The notes below the pieces were generated by a model. It saw nothing but the letters and a program-made list of their open reading frames with translations, had not been told where the DNA came from and did no database searches. The position numbers were made by a program, and so were the translations under genes. From assembly GCA_965219935.1 (NCBI GenBank), contig CBDCOU010000003.1, forward strand, positions 62,001-126,000: a DNA stretch of 64,000 nucleotides, written 5' to 3'. Source of the DNA: Bin34 sp965219935 (lineage in GTDB: Bacteria; Chloroflexota; Anaerolineae; Caldilineales; Caldilineaceae). This document shows, in pieces, positions 16,856 to 25,823 of the stretch; position 1 is the first letter of the stretch, and each line of letters opens with the position of its first letter.

Positions 16856-18802
16856 TCATCGAGCGCCCAGCGATTCCACCAAGCCGTTCATCTGGATAAA
16901 CCCACTGTCAGCGCCTTTGCTCGAACTGCTGTAGCAGGCGTATTGGGTGCCGATGGGTTCGTTCGTGCAGACGCGGATCGTCACGTCGTAGCGGCCTGGG
17001 TCATCCAATTCCGTAAAGTCAAAGGACAAGTCAGTCCCCTTGGCTAGATCGCTGCCTTGCGCCGCGGCCGCGGACGCGCAGAAATGGGTTGCCCCTTTTT
17101 GCACGGATCCTGTGACCTTGCTCCGCATCCACTGCCAGGCGGTGGCGGGAGCCTCGGTGGTGTATTCGATCTTGACCGCAACGGTTGTAATGGGCAGATG
17201 GGTTTCGACGGGCTCGGCTCCCTGCCTGCAGGTGATCTTGCGGCCTTGGTACAGGTTGGACACGGGAAGGTGGACATTGACGGTCTCGCCTCTCCCCCGT
17301 ATGTTTAGGGAGGGTCTGGCGGGGTTTGTGGTCCAACCGTGTAGTTCCACGTAAGGGGCTGCCACCAGATACTCGAAGTCTGCCTCGCAGGTCTGTCCCA
17401 TCAGGCTCTGTGCGGCGGGGACATCAATCCATGTGCCTTGTATTGCAAGCGAATTGGGGCTGAGGCGTTCGCCGGAACCGTCGCAACCAGCCCCTCCGCC
17501 GTGGTTGGCAGGGGTGATGGAGGCCGGTGTCGGCTGCTGCGGAGTATCAAACAGACGGATCGTCAGCGGCGTGGCCGTTGGCTGCGGGTTGACTACCGGC
17601 GTGGCTGTCGGAACGGCGGTCGGTGCGGGTGTGGGGGTGAAGGCCAGTGGCGTTGTTGTCGGCTCTGGTGTGGCTGTGGGATCGGGTATCTGTGGAATGT
17701 TGGCGGCAAGCGGCAAACCCACAGGAATGTTGTTTACCAACGATGCCCAAATCCAAACCCCGACATCCAGTTGCAGCCAAGTACCATCCCCATTGCGTGC
17801 CACCGGGGTCAAGGATGTACCCTCATCCAGTTGTCCAACGACTGGGTAGGCCGTGCCCGGACCCTTCCTCAAGTTGGAGGTGGAATTTGTGACCGGGACT
17901 GCAGGCAACGGTGTGTCCTGCGATGTTGCAGTCGAAACGGTCGGCTGTGCCGCTGTCGGCGTGGGGGTTAGGGCCGGGACCGCAGTGGGTGTGGACTGTC
18001 TCTGGTTCGGTTCAGGCAAGGTCTCATAGCGCCGGAAGGGGATAGACCGGTCGTTGACATCATTCAGATCGTTCTCGTAGTCCATCACGACAAATCCGCG
18101 CGCGTCTTCGTCCTGGTCCACCAGATCATCGTAGTCGCCGCTGCGGGGCATGTAGTCGTCACGCCAGTCGACGAATTCGTCGTTGATGCACTCCCAAACA
18201 TCGTCTTCATCGTCGTCGTATAGGCATGAACCCTTGAGAAAGCTCAAGAGGTCGTCCCAGAAGTCGCCCATGTGCGACCAGGGCCGCTTCCGATAGTTGT
18301 TGTTTTCGCAGTCGGCGGCGTTGAAGCAAATACGCAGTTCCACGGAGCACACCTCGTCGCCTCTCTTGCAGAACGGGGTGATTTCAAAGGCATCGTCGGG
18401 CTTGACGGTCGGCCAGTGCACGGTGAAGCCGCTTTTTTGGACCTCCATGCAGTTCTCGAAATCTGCGTATCGGTCAGCGTCTGGACTCGCCGAGTTGAAC
18501 CCGCACCCAATATCGAGAGTGTTTTCATTGGAGAGTTCGGCGACCCATCTGGCTACGGGGTCGCCGGTGGTTGCGCTGGGAGTGCCCGTAACCTTTACTG
18601 CACAGTTTTCGTCGATATCGTGACACCCGCCCCACGTGATGGAAAACCAAGCATAATTGGACCCGGCTTCGACCACTTCGAAATAACCGCCGTGGTATTC
18701 CGTCACGTTGGCCAGCGAGACGGATGTCATGCCGGCCAAGATCAGGATGGTGCCCAGCAACACCAGCAGAAACCTGGCCGGGATTTTCGAGTGTCTTCTC
18801 AT
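16856..18802 (-). CDS. Exported SH3b-domain protein with Pro/Thr-rich linkers
   Basis: A 648-residue extracellular protein. A signal peptide (hydrophobic core FLLVLLGTILILAG) ends near residue 31. The N-terminal 31-260 region is Cys-rich and has an extremely acidic stretch at 192-250 with many Asp. A Pro/Thr-rich linker (270-305) leads to one bacterial SH3b domain (305-357: LRKGPGTAYPVVGQLDEGT) that should bind cell-wall or glycan material. A second TPTA-type linker (370-425) is followed by a Cys-containing beta-rich C-terminal domain. The linker style is typical of secreted Chloroflexota proteins. The catalytic role, if any, is unknown. Confidence 0.75.
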   Translation of the reverse strand: MRRHSKIPARFLLVLLGTILILAGMTSVSLANVTEYHGGYFEVVEAGSNYAWFSITWGGCHDIDENCAVKVTGTPSATTGDPVARWVAELSNENTLDIGCGFNSASPDADRYADFENCMEVQKSGFTVHWPTVKPDDAFEITPFCKRGDEVCSVELRICFNAADCENNNYRKRPWSHMGDFWDDLLSFLKGSCLYDDDEDDVWECINDEFVDWRDDYMPRSGDYDDLVDQDEDARGFVVMDYENDLNDVNDRSIPFRRYETLPEPNQRQSTPTAVPALTPTPTAAQPTVSTATSQDTPLPAVPVTNSTSNLRKGPGTAYPVVGQLDEGTSLTPVARNGDGTWLQLDVGVWIWASLVNNIPVGLPLAANIPQIPDPTATPEPTTTPLAFTPTPAPTAVPTATPVVNPQPTATPLTIRLFDTPQQPTPASITPANHGGGAGCDGSGERLSPNSLAIQGTWIDVPAAQSLMGQTCEADFEYLVAAPYVELHGWTTNPARPSLNIRGRGETVNVHLPVSNLYQGRKITCRQGAEPVETHLPITTVAVKIEYTTEAPATAWQWMRSKVTGSVQKGATHFCASAAAAQGSDLAKGTDLSFDFTELDDPGRYDVTIRVCTNEPIGTQYACYSSSSKGADSGFIQMNGLVESLGAR

Positions 18803-18892
18803 GGTGTTTGACCACCGAAGGCATGAGGGCCAAGTTGCCGACCGGGCTACTTCCCGGTGACCGGAGCGGCTGGCGTGTCGGCCTCTTGGGTC

Positions 18893-19633
18893 TCAGGGTC
18901 TCGCGTTGCCCATCACAGGAACATACAGGGAGTGTTCCTCGATGTAATCGTGCACCGCCGGCGGAACCAGGTACCGAATGGGCGCGCCGGTATCGATGCG
19001 GGCCCGGATGTTGGTGCCGGACAAGTCGACTCCGGGCATCTCCACCAGATGGACACGATCCCGGATGCCCGGAAACCTGGCTTCCAGCGCGATCCAAATC
19101 CTTTCCACGCCCGGTCGGTTAAGGACCACCAATTCGCAGTTTTGGACAAGCCAGTCCGGTTTGTGCCACGTGTGCAGGTCGCGCAGGCTGTCCATGCCCA
19201 TGAGGAAGAAGAGGTCGGCGCGCCCGGCCAGTTGTTCCTGAAGCATCGCCATCAGATCCGCGGAGTAGTTGGGTGTGGCCCCATCGGCGTTGAGCAGCGA
19301 GACGCCGAAGGCAGGGTTGCCGGCCACGGCCAGCTCGACCATGGCCAGGCGATCGGCAAACGGCGTCTGTACCTGCCCGGGCTTGTGAGGCGGGTTGTTG
19401 GCTGGCACAAACCAGGTCTGGTCCAAGGCGAGCCGCACGGCCGCTTCCTGTGCCAACAGCAGGTGGCCCACATGGACCGGATCAAACGTGCCGCCGAACA
19501 CCCCAAGGCGGAGCGTTGCATTCCCGGCCGTCGAACACCGGTCCGGTGTGTGGTGGACGCCGACCGTCCTCATGGTGCAGTGGATGCCGTGCCAAAGTGT
19601 GTCTTTCGTTGTGGCAGGGGGATCAGAAGGCAT
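18893..19633 (-). CDS. nadD: Nicotinate-nucleotide adenylyltransferase
   Basis: NadD joins ATP and nicotinate mononucleotide to make deamido-NAD, the step before NadE (also in this window at 49465-51513). The nucleotidyltransferase motif GVFGGTFDPVHVGH is present, with the late SGTNIRAR corresponding to the ISSTxIR loop. The start at 19633 overlaps the obg stop by 11 bp and has GGGGG upstream. It yields 246 residues with a roughly 42-residue N-terminal extension before the motif. An ATG at 19573 would give a 226-residue product. The obg-nadD pairing is common in bacteria. Confidence 0.88.
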   Translation of the reverse strand: MPSDPPATTKDTLWHGIHCTMRTVGVHHTPDRCSTAGNATLRLGVFGGTFDPVHVGHLLLAQEAAVRLALDQTWFVPANNPPHKPGQVQTPFADRLAMVELAVAGNPAFGVSLLNADGATPNYSADLMAMLQEQLAGRADLFFLMGMDSLRDLHTWHKPDWLVQNCELVVLNRPGVERIWIALEARFPGIRDRVHLVEMPGVDLSGTNIRARIDTGAPIRYLVPPAVHDYIEEHSLYVPVMGNARP

Positions 19634-20900
19634 TGTCGAACCCCCAAACGAGCTCGGATTCGGCAATCCTCACGGTGTCGCCCTCCTCGATGCCCTGGGC
19701 ACGCAAGGTTTCGGAAACCCCCCAGGTGTCCAGGATGTTCTGGAAGCGCAGGGCGGACTCCGGCAGGTCCCAATTGGTCATGCGCGTAATTCGCTCCAGG
19801 CCGGCACCGGCGACCTGCCAGCGGTTGGGATCCAGACGCGTTACAGTGAAGGTCCGGTCGTCCTCGGGCACGGCTATCTCCGGCAGGTCGGGTTGGGTGC
19901 TTGCTTCCACTGCGGGAATCGCCTCGAGTTGGCGGTCCAGGGCCCAAAGCAGGTCTTGCACATTCTCGCCGGTGACAGCCGAGATGGACCAGAAAGGCAA
20001 CCCGCGCTTTTCCATGGCCGGTTTCAGTGCGGCTTCGACGGTGCGGGCCTGTGGCAGGTCCCGCTTGTTCAGGACCACCACCCTCGGTTTGGCGGCGAGC
20101 GCTTCGCTGTAGCTGGCCAACTCCGCCTCGATCATCGCCATTTCCCCGTCCGGATCGTCCGACGATCCGTCCAGCAGGTGCACCAGCAGGCGCGTGCGTT
20201 CCACGTGGCGGAGAAACTCGATGCCCAGCCCCGTACCCTGGTGGGCCCCTTCGACCAGGCCCGGGATATCCACGAAGATCCGTTGCCGGTGGTCCAGTTC
20301 CACCACGCCCAGGTTCGGCACCAGGGTCGTGAAGGGATAGTCGGCGATTTCCGGACGGGCCGCGCTGATGCGGCTGATCAGCGTGGACTTGCCGGCGTTG
20401 GGCACTCCGATGATGCCGACCTCCGCCACCAGCTTCAATTCCAGGTCGAGCCAGCGCTCCTGTCCCGGTTCGCCCTTCTCCGCCAGGCGCGGTGCCTGGT
20501 GGCGGGCCGAACGGAAGGAGGCGTTGCCCCGGCCGCCGCGCCCGCCCTTGACCAGCAGGGCCCGCTGACCCTCGTCGGTCAGGTCCGCCATCAGGTTGCC
20601 GTCCTCGGCATCGCGCACGAGGGTGCCGGTGGGTACCCGCACCTCCAGGTCCGCGCCGTACGCTCCCTGCTTGGCCGTGTTGCCTCCGCGTCCGCCCTTG
20701 CCGGCCCGGTAATGTACCTTGCGGCGCAGCCCGTGGAGGGTGTTCATGGATTCGTCCGCCAGGGCGACAACGTGTCCGCCCCGGCCGCCGTTGCCGCCGG
20801 AAGGTCCGCCGCGCGGGGCGTGCTTCTGTCGCAGGAAGGCCACGATGCCGTCGCCGCCCTGGCCGCCCTGGACCCAAATTCGCGCTCTGTCGAAGAACAT
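19623..20900 (-). CDS. obg: GTPase Obg (CgtA)
   Basis: A 425-residue ribosome-associated GTPase needed for 50S assembly and stress responses. The Gly-rich Obg fold opens at MFFDRARIWVQGGQGGDG and contains the repeated RGG turns (residues 30-130). The G domain has G1 GVPNAGKS at 165-172, G2 in DYPFTT, G3 DIPGLVEGA and G4 NKRDLP. A C-terminal OCT domain follows at about 345-425. A longer frame to 21170 is not supported because homologues begin at MFFD. It is divergent from pgpH, with about 190 bp between the two starts. Confidence 0.93.
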   Translation of the reverse strand: MFFDRARIWVQGGQGGDGIVAFLRQKHAPRGGPSGGNGGRGGHVVALADESMNTLHGLRRKVHYRAGKGGRGGNTAKQGAYGADLEVRVPTGTLVRDAEDGNLMADLTDEGQRALLVKGGRGGRGNASFRSARHQAPRLAEKGEPGQERWLDLELKLVAEVGIIGVPNAGKSTLISRISAARPEIADYPFTTLVPNLGVVELDHRQRIFVDIPGLVEGAHQGTGLGIEFLRHVERTRLLVHLLDGSSDDPDGEMAMIEAELASYSEALAAKPRVVVLNKRDLPQARTVEAALKPAMEKRGLPFWSISAVTGENVQDLLWALDRQLEAIPAVEASTQPDLPEIAVPEDDRTFTVTRLDPNRWQVAGAGLERITRMTNWDLPESALRFQNILDTWGVSETLRAQGIEEGDTVRIAESELVWGFDNAF

Positions 20901-20999
20901 GATTGCTGCAATGTGTTCTGTTGTGATGGCCGGAAGACTTGCCGGTTGGGGGAGGACGAACCAATTCGGGTGCTGCGGAGCAGTGCCGAATCTACAGTG

Positions 21000-21005
21000 T
21001 ATAAT
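21000..21005 (+). promoter_or_regulatory. -10 element upstream of pgpH
   Basis: A perfect TATAAT lies about 87 bases before the pgpH start in the obg/pgpH divergent region. No good -35 hexamer is evident. Confidence 0.4.
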
Positions 21006-21091
21006 CCTTCGTTTCTGACCGCTGCGACAATGTTGGTACCCATTGGGGGCCCGGATTGGGTCCATTTCGTTAACTAGCCTTGCAATCGGCA

Positions 21092-23119
21092 ATGAACACA
21101 CCGGCGGGTGGTTTGGTCCGGAGACCGGCTCATCTGGTCTCGTTGGTTGCGCTCGCGTTGGGCTTGACATCCGTGGTTGCGCTCGAGATCCCGGAGGTCA
21201 CGCGTTTCAAGGTGGAAACGGGGGGCACGCTTCCGATCCAGGTTGTTGCGCCCTTCGATCTGGTGGTAGACGACAGATCTCCCTCCGAGGGCGCGCGGGG
21301 CGGCGCATCGGACCTCCGAAGCTTTTTGGATGCCGTTTCGGCCCACAGGCAGTCCGGCAGCCAACCGACCACCTCACAGGCAGGCTACACCCAGTTGCAG
21401 AAGGCACTGCTGCCCGAGTTGTTGGCCATGTCGGATGACGCCTGGTCGGTCTTGAGGCACGCCCTGGACGAAGCTTTGCAACTGGCGGACACCGGAACGC
21501 AGGTTCCACAGGATCTGGCCGGGTACCGGGACCATCTGTACGGGCAACTGGGGCTGCAGCCGGGGCAGGCGGACATCGCCCTTTCCCTGCTGCAACCGGT
21601 TCTTTCCGAACGGGCTGCAGCCGGTGCCTTTGGCGCGGGTGCGACCGTGGCCGTACCGGGCATACCACTGGATAGTGTGCAGATCGCGGCCCTGAGGCGA
21701 TTGGATTTGGTGTGGACTGGGTGGATCACACCGCGCTTTCTGTTTCTGTTTCCGGTTGTGGCAGGCCTGTTGTTTCTTCTGTACCGGGTCGTTCCGGAGA
21801 CCAACCAATACCTGGTACAGCAGCGTCGGGAGTTGAAGGCCTTGGTGTTGCTGATTGCCGTCGGCCTGCTGGTGGTACGCCTGCAGGCACATCTGGTTCC
21901 CTGGCTCCGGTACATGATTCCCCTGGCCGCCCTGAGCATGACGGTCCGGGCCCTGGCCGGTTTCCGAGTGGCCTCGATGGTGATGCTGGCCTTCCTGATT
22001 GTTTGTGGTTTCGCGCCTCGGATGACGCTTCCGCACATGGTGTTTCTTGCGACAACCGTGGTGGTCGGGCTGGTCGCGCTGCGCCAGACACATCGCATCG
22101 ACGACTTCGTGAAAGCCGGTGCTTGGGTGGCGATCCTGGCTGCGCTCCTGATTGTTCCCGGATGGCTACAGAAGTCGCCTGGTTTGCCTGCACTGTCGGG
22201 CGCGTCCGGCAACTGGCTGGAGACCGGTCCGGGTTTCTTTGCCCGCGGACCCTTTCTGATGGGATTGGCGGCCGCGGTGCACGGCTTGACCGCGTCCAGC
22301 CTGGCTTTGGTGGCGATCTACGGATTGGGGGATGCGACCGGCCGCGTGACGAGCTTCCGCCTGGCGGAACTCGCACGCCCGGATCATCCGTTGCTGGCGG
22401 CGTTGCGGGAAGAGGCCCCCGGCACGTACCAGCACTCCCTGTTGGTTAGCGACATGGCCGAGAAGGCTGCCCATGCCATCGGCGCCGATCCCCTGTTGAC
22501 CAGGGTGGGAGCGCTGTACCACGACATTGGCAAGCTGCGGAACCCGGACATGTTTGTAGAGAACATGGGCCCGGACGACAACCCTCACCACGGCCTGTCG
22601 CCCCGCGAGTCGGCGGAGATCATCATTCGGCATGTCGCGGACGGGGTCAGAATGGGCATGGAGCACAATTTGCCGCCGCGCATCGTCGACTTCATCAGGG
22701 AACACCACGCCGACCAGATCATGGTGCCGTTTTTCCACCGGGCCTTGGAGGAGGCGGGAACCGATGCCCAGGTCGGTGAGAAACCCTTCCGCTATGCGGG
22801 TCCCAAGCCGCAAACCCGGGAAACAACCGTGTTGCTCTTGGCCGATTCCTGCGAGGCTGCGTTCCGCGCCGTTCGGCCCGAAACCGAGGATGGTGTTCAT
22901 GAACTGGTCAATCGGCAGTTTGAGGAGCGCCTGCTGGACGGGTCATTGACTGACAGCCCCCTGCGCCTGGTGGAATTCCAAACTGTACGCCGCATCGTGG
23001 CTGCCATGCTCCAGTCCATCAACCACCGCCGGGTTCCCTATCCGGTGCTTGATCCGAATTGGTCCCGGGGGCCGGCCTTGCCCGCGCAGACTATTTCGGC
23101 GGGAGCTCCACACCCCTAA
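21092..23119 (+). CDS. pgpH: 7TM-HD phosphodiesterase, PgpH family
   Basis: A 675-residue membrane protein of the 7TMR-HD family; characterised members (PgpH) hydrolyse c-di-AMP to pApA. An N-terminal transmembrane helix (about 13-32) is followed by an extracytoplasmic domain and a bundle of roughly seven helices between residues 210 and 410. The cytoplasmic HD domain has HSLLVSDMAEKAA near 447 and the metal motif YHDIGKL near 476, with EHHAD later. The ATG at 21092 was chosen over an in-frame TTG at 21080. ybeY follows 72 bp downstream, matching the common pgpH-ybeY-dgkA operon. Confidence 0.88.
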   Translation: MNTPAGGLVRRPAHLVSLVALALGLTSVVALEIPEVTRFKVETGGTLPIQVVAPFDLVVDDRSPSEGARGGASDLRSFLDAVSAHRQSGSQPTTSQAGYTQLQKALLPELLAMSDDAWSVLRHALDEALQLADTGTQVPQDLAGYRDHLYGQLGLQPGQADIALSLLQPVLSERAAAGAFGAGATVAVPGIPLDSVQIAALRRLDLVWTGWITPRFLFLFPVVAGLLFLLYRVVPETNQYLVQQRRELKALVLLIAVGLLVVRLQAHLVPWLRYMIPLAALSMTVRALAGFRVASMVMLAFLIVCGFAPRMTLPHMVFLATTVVVGLVALRQTHRIDDFVKAGAWVAILAALLIVPGWLQKSPGLPALSGASGNWLETGPGFFARGPFLMGLAAAVHGLTASSLALVAIYGLGDATGRVTSFRLAELARPDHPLLAALREEAPGTYQHSLLVSDMAEKAAHAIGADPLLTRVGALYHDIGKLRNPDMFVENMGPDDNPHHGLSPRESAEIIIRHVADGVRMGMEHNLPPRIVDFIREHHADQIMVPFFHRALEEAGTDAQVGEKPFRYAGPKPQTRETTVLLLADSCEAAFRAVRPETEDGVHELVNRQFEERLLDGSLTDSPLRLVEFQTVRRIVAAMLQSINHRRVPYPVLDPNWSRGPALPAQTISAGAPHP

Positions 23120-23191
23120 CCCCAGACTTCGTTGTGGGCTCGGCTGTCCTGTGGTTGCAGCCGGGCAGGCCGATCCGTTGAGGATGAAGTT

Positions 23192-23719
23192 GTGACCGAA
23201 AGCCCTCAGGTTCAGCTCATTGGATCCCCGCCCGACTGCCTGGGCTCCCGGATCCTGAAGCAGGCAGTTGCCGCGACCCTGGCCGAGGCCGGCCCGCAGG
23301 CCCGGCTGTCTCCGCCGCGGGGTTCCGTTCTGAACGTGCTGTTCGTCGCGGAGGACGAAATCCGAGCCCTGAACCGTGAGTTTCTCGGGGTTGACGGTGC
23401 CACGGACGTTCTCAGTTTCGGGGAGGAGGCGGACGGCAGCCGCCCGGACGTCTTGCCCCCCGATGAACCGGTCGTCTTTGGCGAACTCGTGCTCTGTCCC
23501 GACTATGTCACCCGGTACGCCCGGCGCGCGGGCACTGAGCCTGCGGCGGAACTGCTCCTGTGCTTTGTGCACGGATTTCTGCACTTGCTGGGCCTGGACC
23601 ACGGAACCCCAGAGGAGGAAGACGTGATGTTCCGCCTGCAGGACCGGGTCGTGTGTACGCTCGGACACAGCCCGCGGAAGACATATCGCGGGTGTTCCAC
23701 CGCATCCAGGCAGCCATGA
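23192..23719 (+). CDS. ybeY: Endoribonuclease YbeY
   Basis: A 175-residue zinc-dependent RNase for 16S rRNA 3'-end maturation and ribosome quality control. The metal motif H-x3-H-x5-H is present as FVHGFLHLLGLDH near residues 126-138, preceded by GATDVLSF. The GTG start at 23192 has GAGG 8 bases upstream; the longer upstream frame has no support. A short C-terminal tail beyond the last helix overlaps dgkA through ATGA. Confidence 0.9.
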   Translation: MTESPQVQLIGSPPDCLGSRILKQAVAATLAEAGPQARLSPPRGSVLNVLFVAEDEIRALNREFLGVDGATDVLSFGEEADGSRPDVLPPDEPVVFGELVLCPDYVTRYARRAGTEPAAELLLCFVHGFLHLLGLDHGTPEEEDVMFRLQDRVVCTLGHSPRKTYRGCSTASRQP

Positions 23720-24078
23720 TCCGGTTCTTGCGCGGGATTCGGCATGCCCTGTCCGGATTGGTCCATACAGTCCGACGCGAGCGCAACTTCCAGATCGAAT
23801 TGGCCCTGGGTCTCGCGGCCCTCGCGATGGCCTGGTGGTTGCGCATCTCCCCTATCGAATGGTTGGCCGTTGTGATCTGCTGTGGCCTGGTGCTGTCCGC
23901 GGAACTGTTCAACACCGCGATCGAGCAATTGGCGGACACGGCCGGATCTGTCCGCAGTGAACCGATCCGCGTTGTCAAGGATGTTGCCGCCGGCGCAGTC
24001 CTGGTGGCCGCGGTGGTCAGCCTGGTGGTCGGCGGTGCTGTTTTTCTGCCTTATCTGACTAACATCGTGAGACCCTGA
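23716..24078 (+). CDS. dgkA: Diacylglycerol/undecaprenol kinase, DgkA family
   Basis: A 120-residue integral membrane kinase. The conserved ERNFQIEL, then ELFNTAIEQLADTAG with the catalytic Glu, and KDVAAGAVLVAA form the DgkA signature around three transmembrane helices. Gram-positive-type members phosphorylate undecaprenol for cell-wall lipid recycling. The start overlaps the ybeY stop (ATGA) at 23716-23719, which makes a longer in-frame start at 23560 unlikely. Confidence 0.88.
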   Translation: MIRFLRGIRHALSGLVHTVRRERNFQIELALGLAALAMAWWLRISPIEWLAVVICCGLVLSAELFNTAIEQLADTAGSVRSEPIRVVKDVAAGAVLVAAVVSLVVGGAVFLPYLTNIVRP

Positions 24079-24153
24079 CCCGGCAGTCAACCGCCGGGAG
24101 GCGAGGTTGCGGCGCAATGGCAGGGGATTTGGTACGTGCCTCGGCAACTGGAC

Positions 24154-24159
24154 TAAAAT
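24154..24159 (+). promoter_or_regulatory. -10 element for pdxST
   Basis: TAAAAT in the context GGACTAAAATGG, 53 bases before the pdxS start. A TTGGTA lies upstream at non-ideal spacing (19 bases). Confidence 0.4.
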
Positions 24160-24211
24160 GGACGGATCGACGGGTCTGCAAAGATGCTTGCAGCAGGCAG
24201 GGATGGAAACA

Positions 24212-25129
24212 ATGGAGAAGAACGGATACATCAATTCCAGCAACGGTGCCCGGACCGGAACATATACGGTCAAGGCCGGCCTGGCCCAGATGCTGAAGGG
24301 TGGCGTCATCATGGATGTCGTGACGCCCGAGCAGGCCAGGATCGCCGAGGAGGCGGGTGCCTGCGCCGTCATGGCGCTGGAGCGCGTCCCGGCGGACATC
24401 CGCAAGGAAGGCGGTGTCTCCCGCATGAGCGATCCCCAGACGATTCGCGCCATCAAGGAAGCCGTCACCATTCCCGTCATGGCCAAGGCGCGCATCGGCC
24501 ACTTTGTCGAGGCCCAGATTCTGGAGGCCCTCGGCATCGACTACATCGACGAAAGCGAGGTCTTGACCCCGGCCGACGAGAACAACCACATCGACAAGCA
24601 CAACTTCACAGTTCCCTTTGTCTGTGGTTGCCGCAACCTGGGCGAGGCGCTGCGGCGCATCGCGGAAGGCGCTGCCATGATTCGGACCAAGGGCGAGGCC
24701 GGCACGGGCAATGTGGTCGAGGCCGTCCGCCATGCGCGCAGCGTGCTTGGGGAAATCCGACGCATCTCGACCATGAGCACCGATGAACGCTATGCGTATG
24801 CCCGGGACATCCAGGCCCCGGTGGATCTGGTCAACGAGACGGCCACTCTGGGCCGCCTGCCCGTGGTCAACTTCGCCGCCGGCGGTGTGGCCACACCGGC
24901 GGATGCTGCGCTCATGATGCAACTGGGCCTTGACGGCGTGTTTGTGGGCTCGGGCATCTTCAAGAGCGGGGAGCCGGCCAAACGGGCCCATGCCATCGTG
25001 CAGGCGGTGACCCACTTCAACGATGCCGAAGTGCTGGCCGAAGTGAGCGAGAACCTGGGCGAACCGATGGTCGGAATCAACCTGGACACGCTGTCCGAAC
25101 CGGAGAAGATGGCTCATCGCGGCTGGTAG
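24212..25129 (+). CDS. pdxS: Pyridoxal 5'-phosphate synthase subunit PdxS
   Basis: A 305-residue lyase subunit that makes PLP from ribose 5-phosphate, glyceraldehyde 3-phosphate and ammonia. The family core is intact: AQMLKGGVIMDVVTPEQA, ARIGHFVEAQILEALGIDYI, the catalytic lysines in VMAKARIG and IRTKGEAGTGN, and AAGGVATPADAALMMQLG. Starts at 24203 and 24212 are both possible; 24212 has AGGG 9 bases upstream. The ammonia-supplying partner pdxT follows 7 bp later. Confidence 0.95.
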   Translation: MEKNGYINSSNGARTGTYTVKAGLAQMLKGGVIMDVVTPEQARIAEEAGACAVMALERVPADIRKEGGVSRMSDPQTIRAIKEAVTIPVMAKARIGHFVEAQILEALGIDYIDESEVLTPADENNHIDKHNFTVPFVCGCRNLGEALRRIAEGAAMIRTKGEAGTGNVVEAVRHARSVLGEIRRISTMSTDERYAYARDIQAPVDLVNETATLGRLPVVNFAAGGVATPADAALMMQLGLDGVFVGSGIFKSGEPAKRAHAIVQAVTHFNDAEVLAEVSENLGEPMVGINLDTLSEPEKMAHRGW

Positions 25130-25136
25130 CGAGGCC

Positions 25137-25745
25137 GTGCCCCTGCGCATCGGCGTGCTGGCGCTGCAGGGAGCTTTTCGGGAACACATACAAAAACTGG
25201 CGGCCCTGGGAGCTGCGGCCGTTGAGGTGCGACGGGCGGACCAGCTCAGTAAGCTGGACGGGCTGATCATTCCCGGCGGCGAGTCCACAACCATGGGCCT
25301 CGTCGCGGAACGTTGGGGGTTGGTCAATCCCCTGCGGCGTTGGGTGTCCCAAGGCCGGCCGGTCTGGGGAACCTGTGCCGGGCTGATCCTCCTGGCGGAT
25401 CGGGCTACGGGCCAGAAGCGGGACGGACAGACGCTGCTGGGCGGCCTGGACGTGTCGGTGAACCGCAACTTCTTTGGCAGCCAGCGGGACAGTTTCGAGG
25501 CGGAACTGGAGGTTGTGGGCTGGGATGCCCCTTCGCCCGCGGTGTTTATACGCGCGCCGGCTGTCGTCGAAACCGGTCCCGGCGTGGAGATCCTGGCGGA
25601 GTGGACCGATCCCGACGGTCGTTCGGTACAGGTGGCCGTGCGTCAGGACCATATTCTGGGCACGGCCTTTCACCCCGAGCTGTCCGGGGATCTGCGCTGG
25701 CACCGCCTGTTCCTGCAAATGGTCGAGTTGGGAACCTCGACGTAG
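25137..25745 (+). CDS. pdxT: Pyridoxal 5'-phosphate synthase glutaminase PdxT
   Basis: A 202-residue class I glutaminase that hydrolyses glutamine and channels ammonia to PdxS. Characteristic elements are GVLALQGAFREH at the N-terminus, PGGEST at 46-51, the nucleophile C80 in WGTCAGLIL, and the His/Glu pair in FHPELS at 179-181. It starts at a GTG directly after pdxS, with GAGG close upstream, so translation is probably coupled. Confidence 0.94.
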   Translation: MPLRIGVLALQGAFREHIQKLAALGAAAVEVRRADQLSKLDGLIIPGGESTTMGLVAERWGLVNPLRRWVSQGRPVWGTCAGLILLADRATGQKRDGQTLLGGLDVSVNRNFFGSQRDSFEAELEVVGWDAPSPAVFIRAPAVVETGPGVEILAEWTDPDGRSVQVAVRQDHILGTAFHPELSGDLRWHRLFLQMVELGTST

Positions 25746-25823
25746 GCCAACAGGAAAGCCGATCCGCGCGGACCGGACTGTCCAAGACCAGGTTGCGGTC
25801 TCCGATCCGATCTCTCTGGTCCC

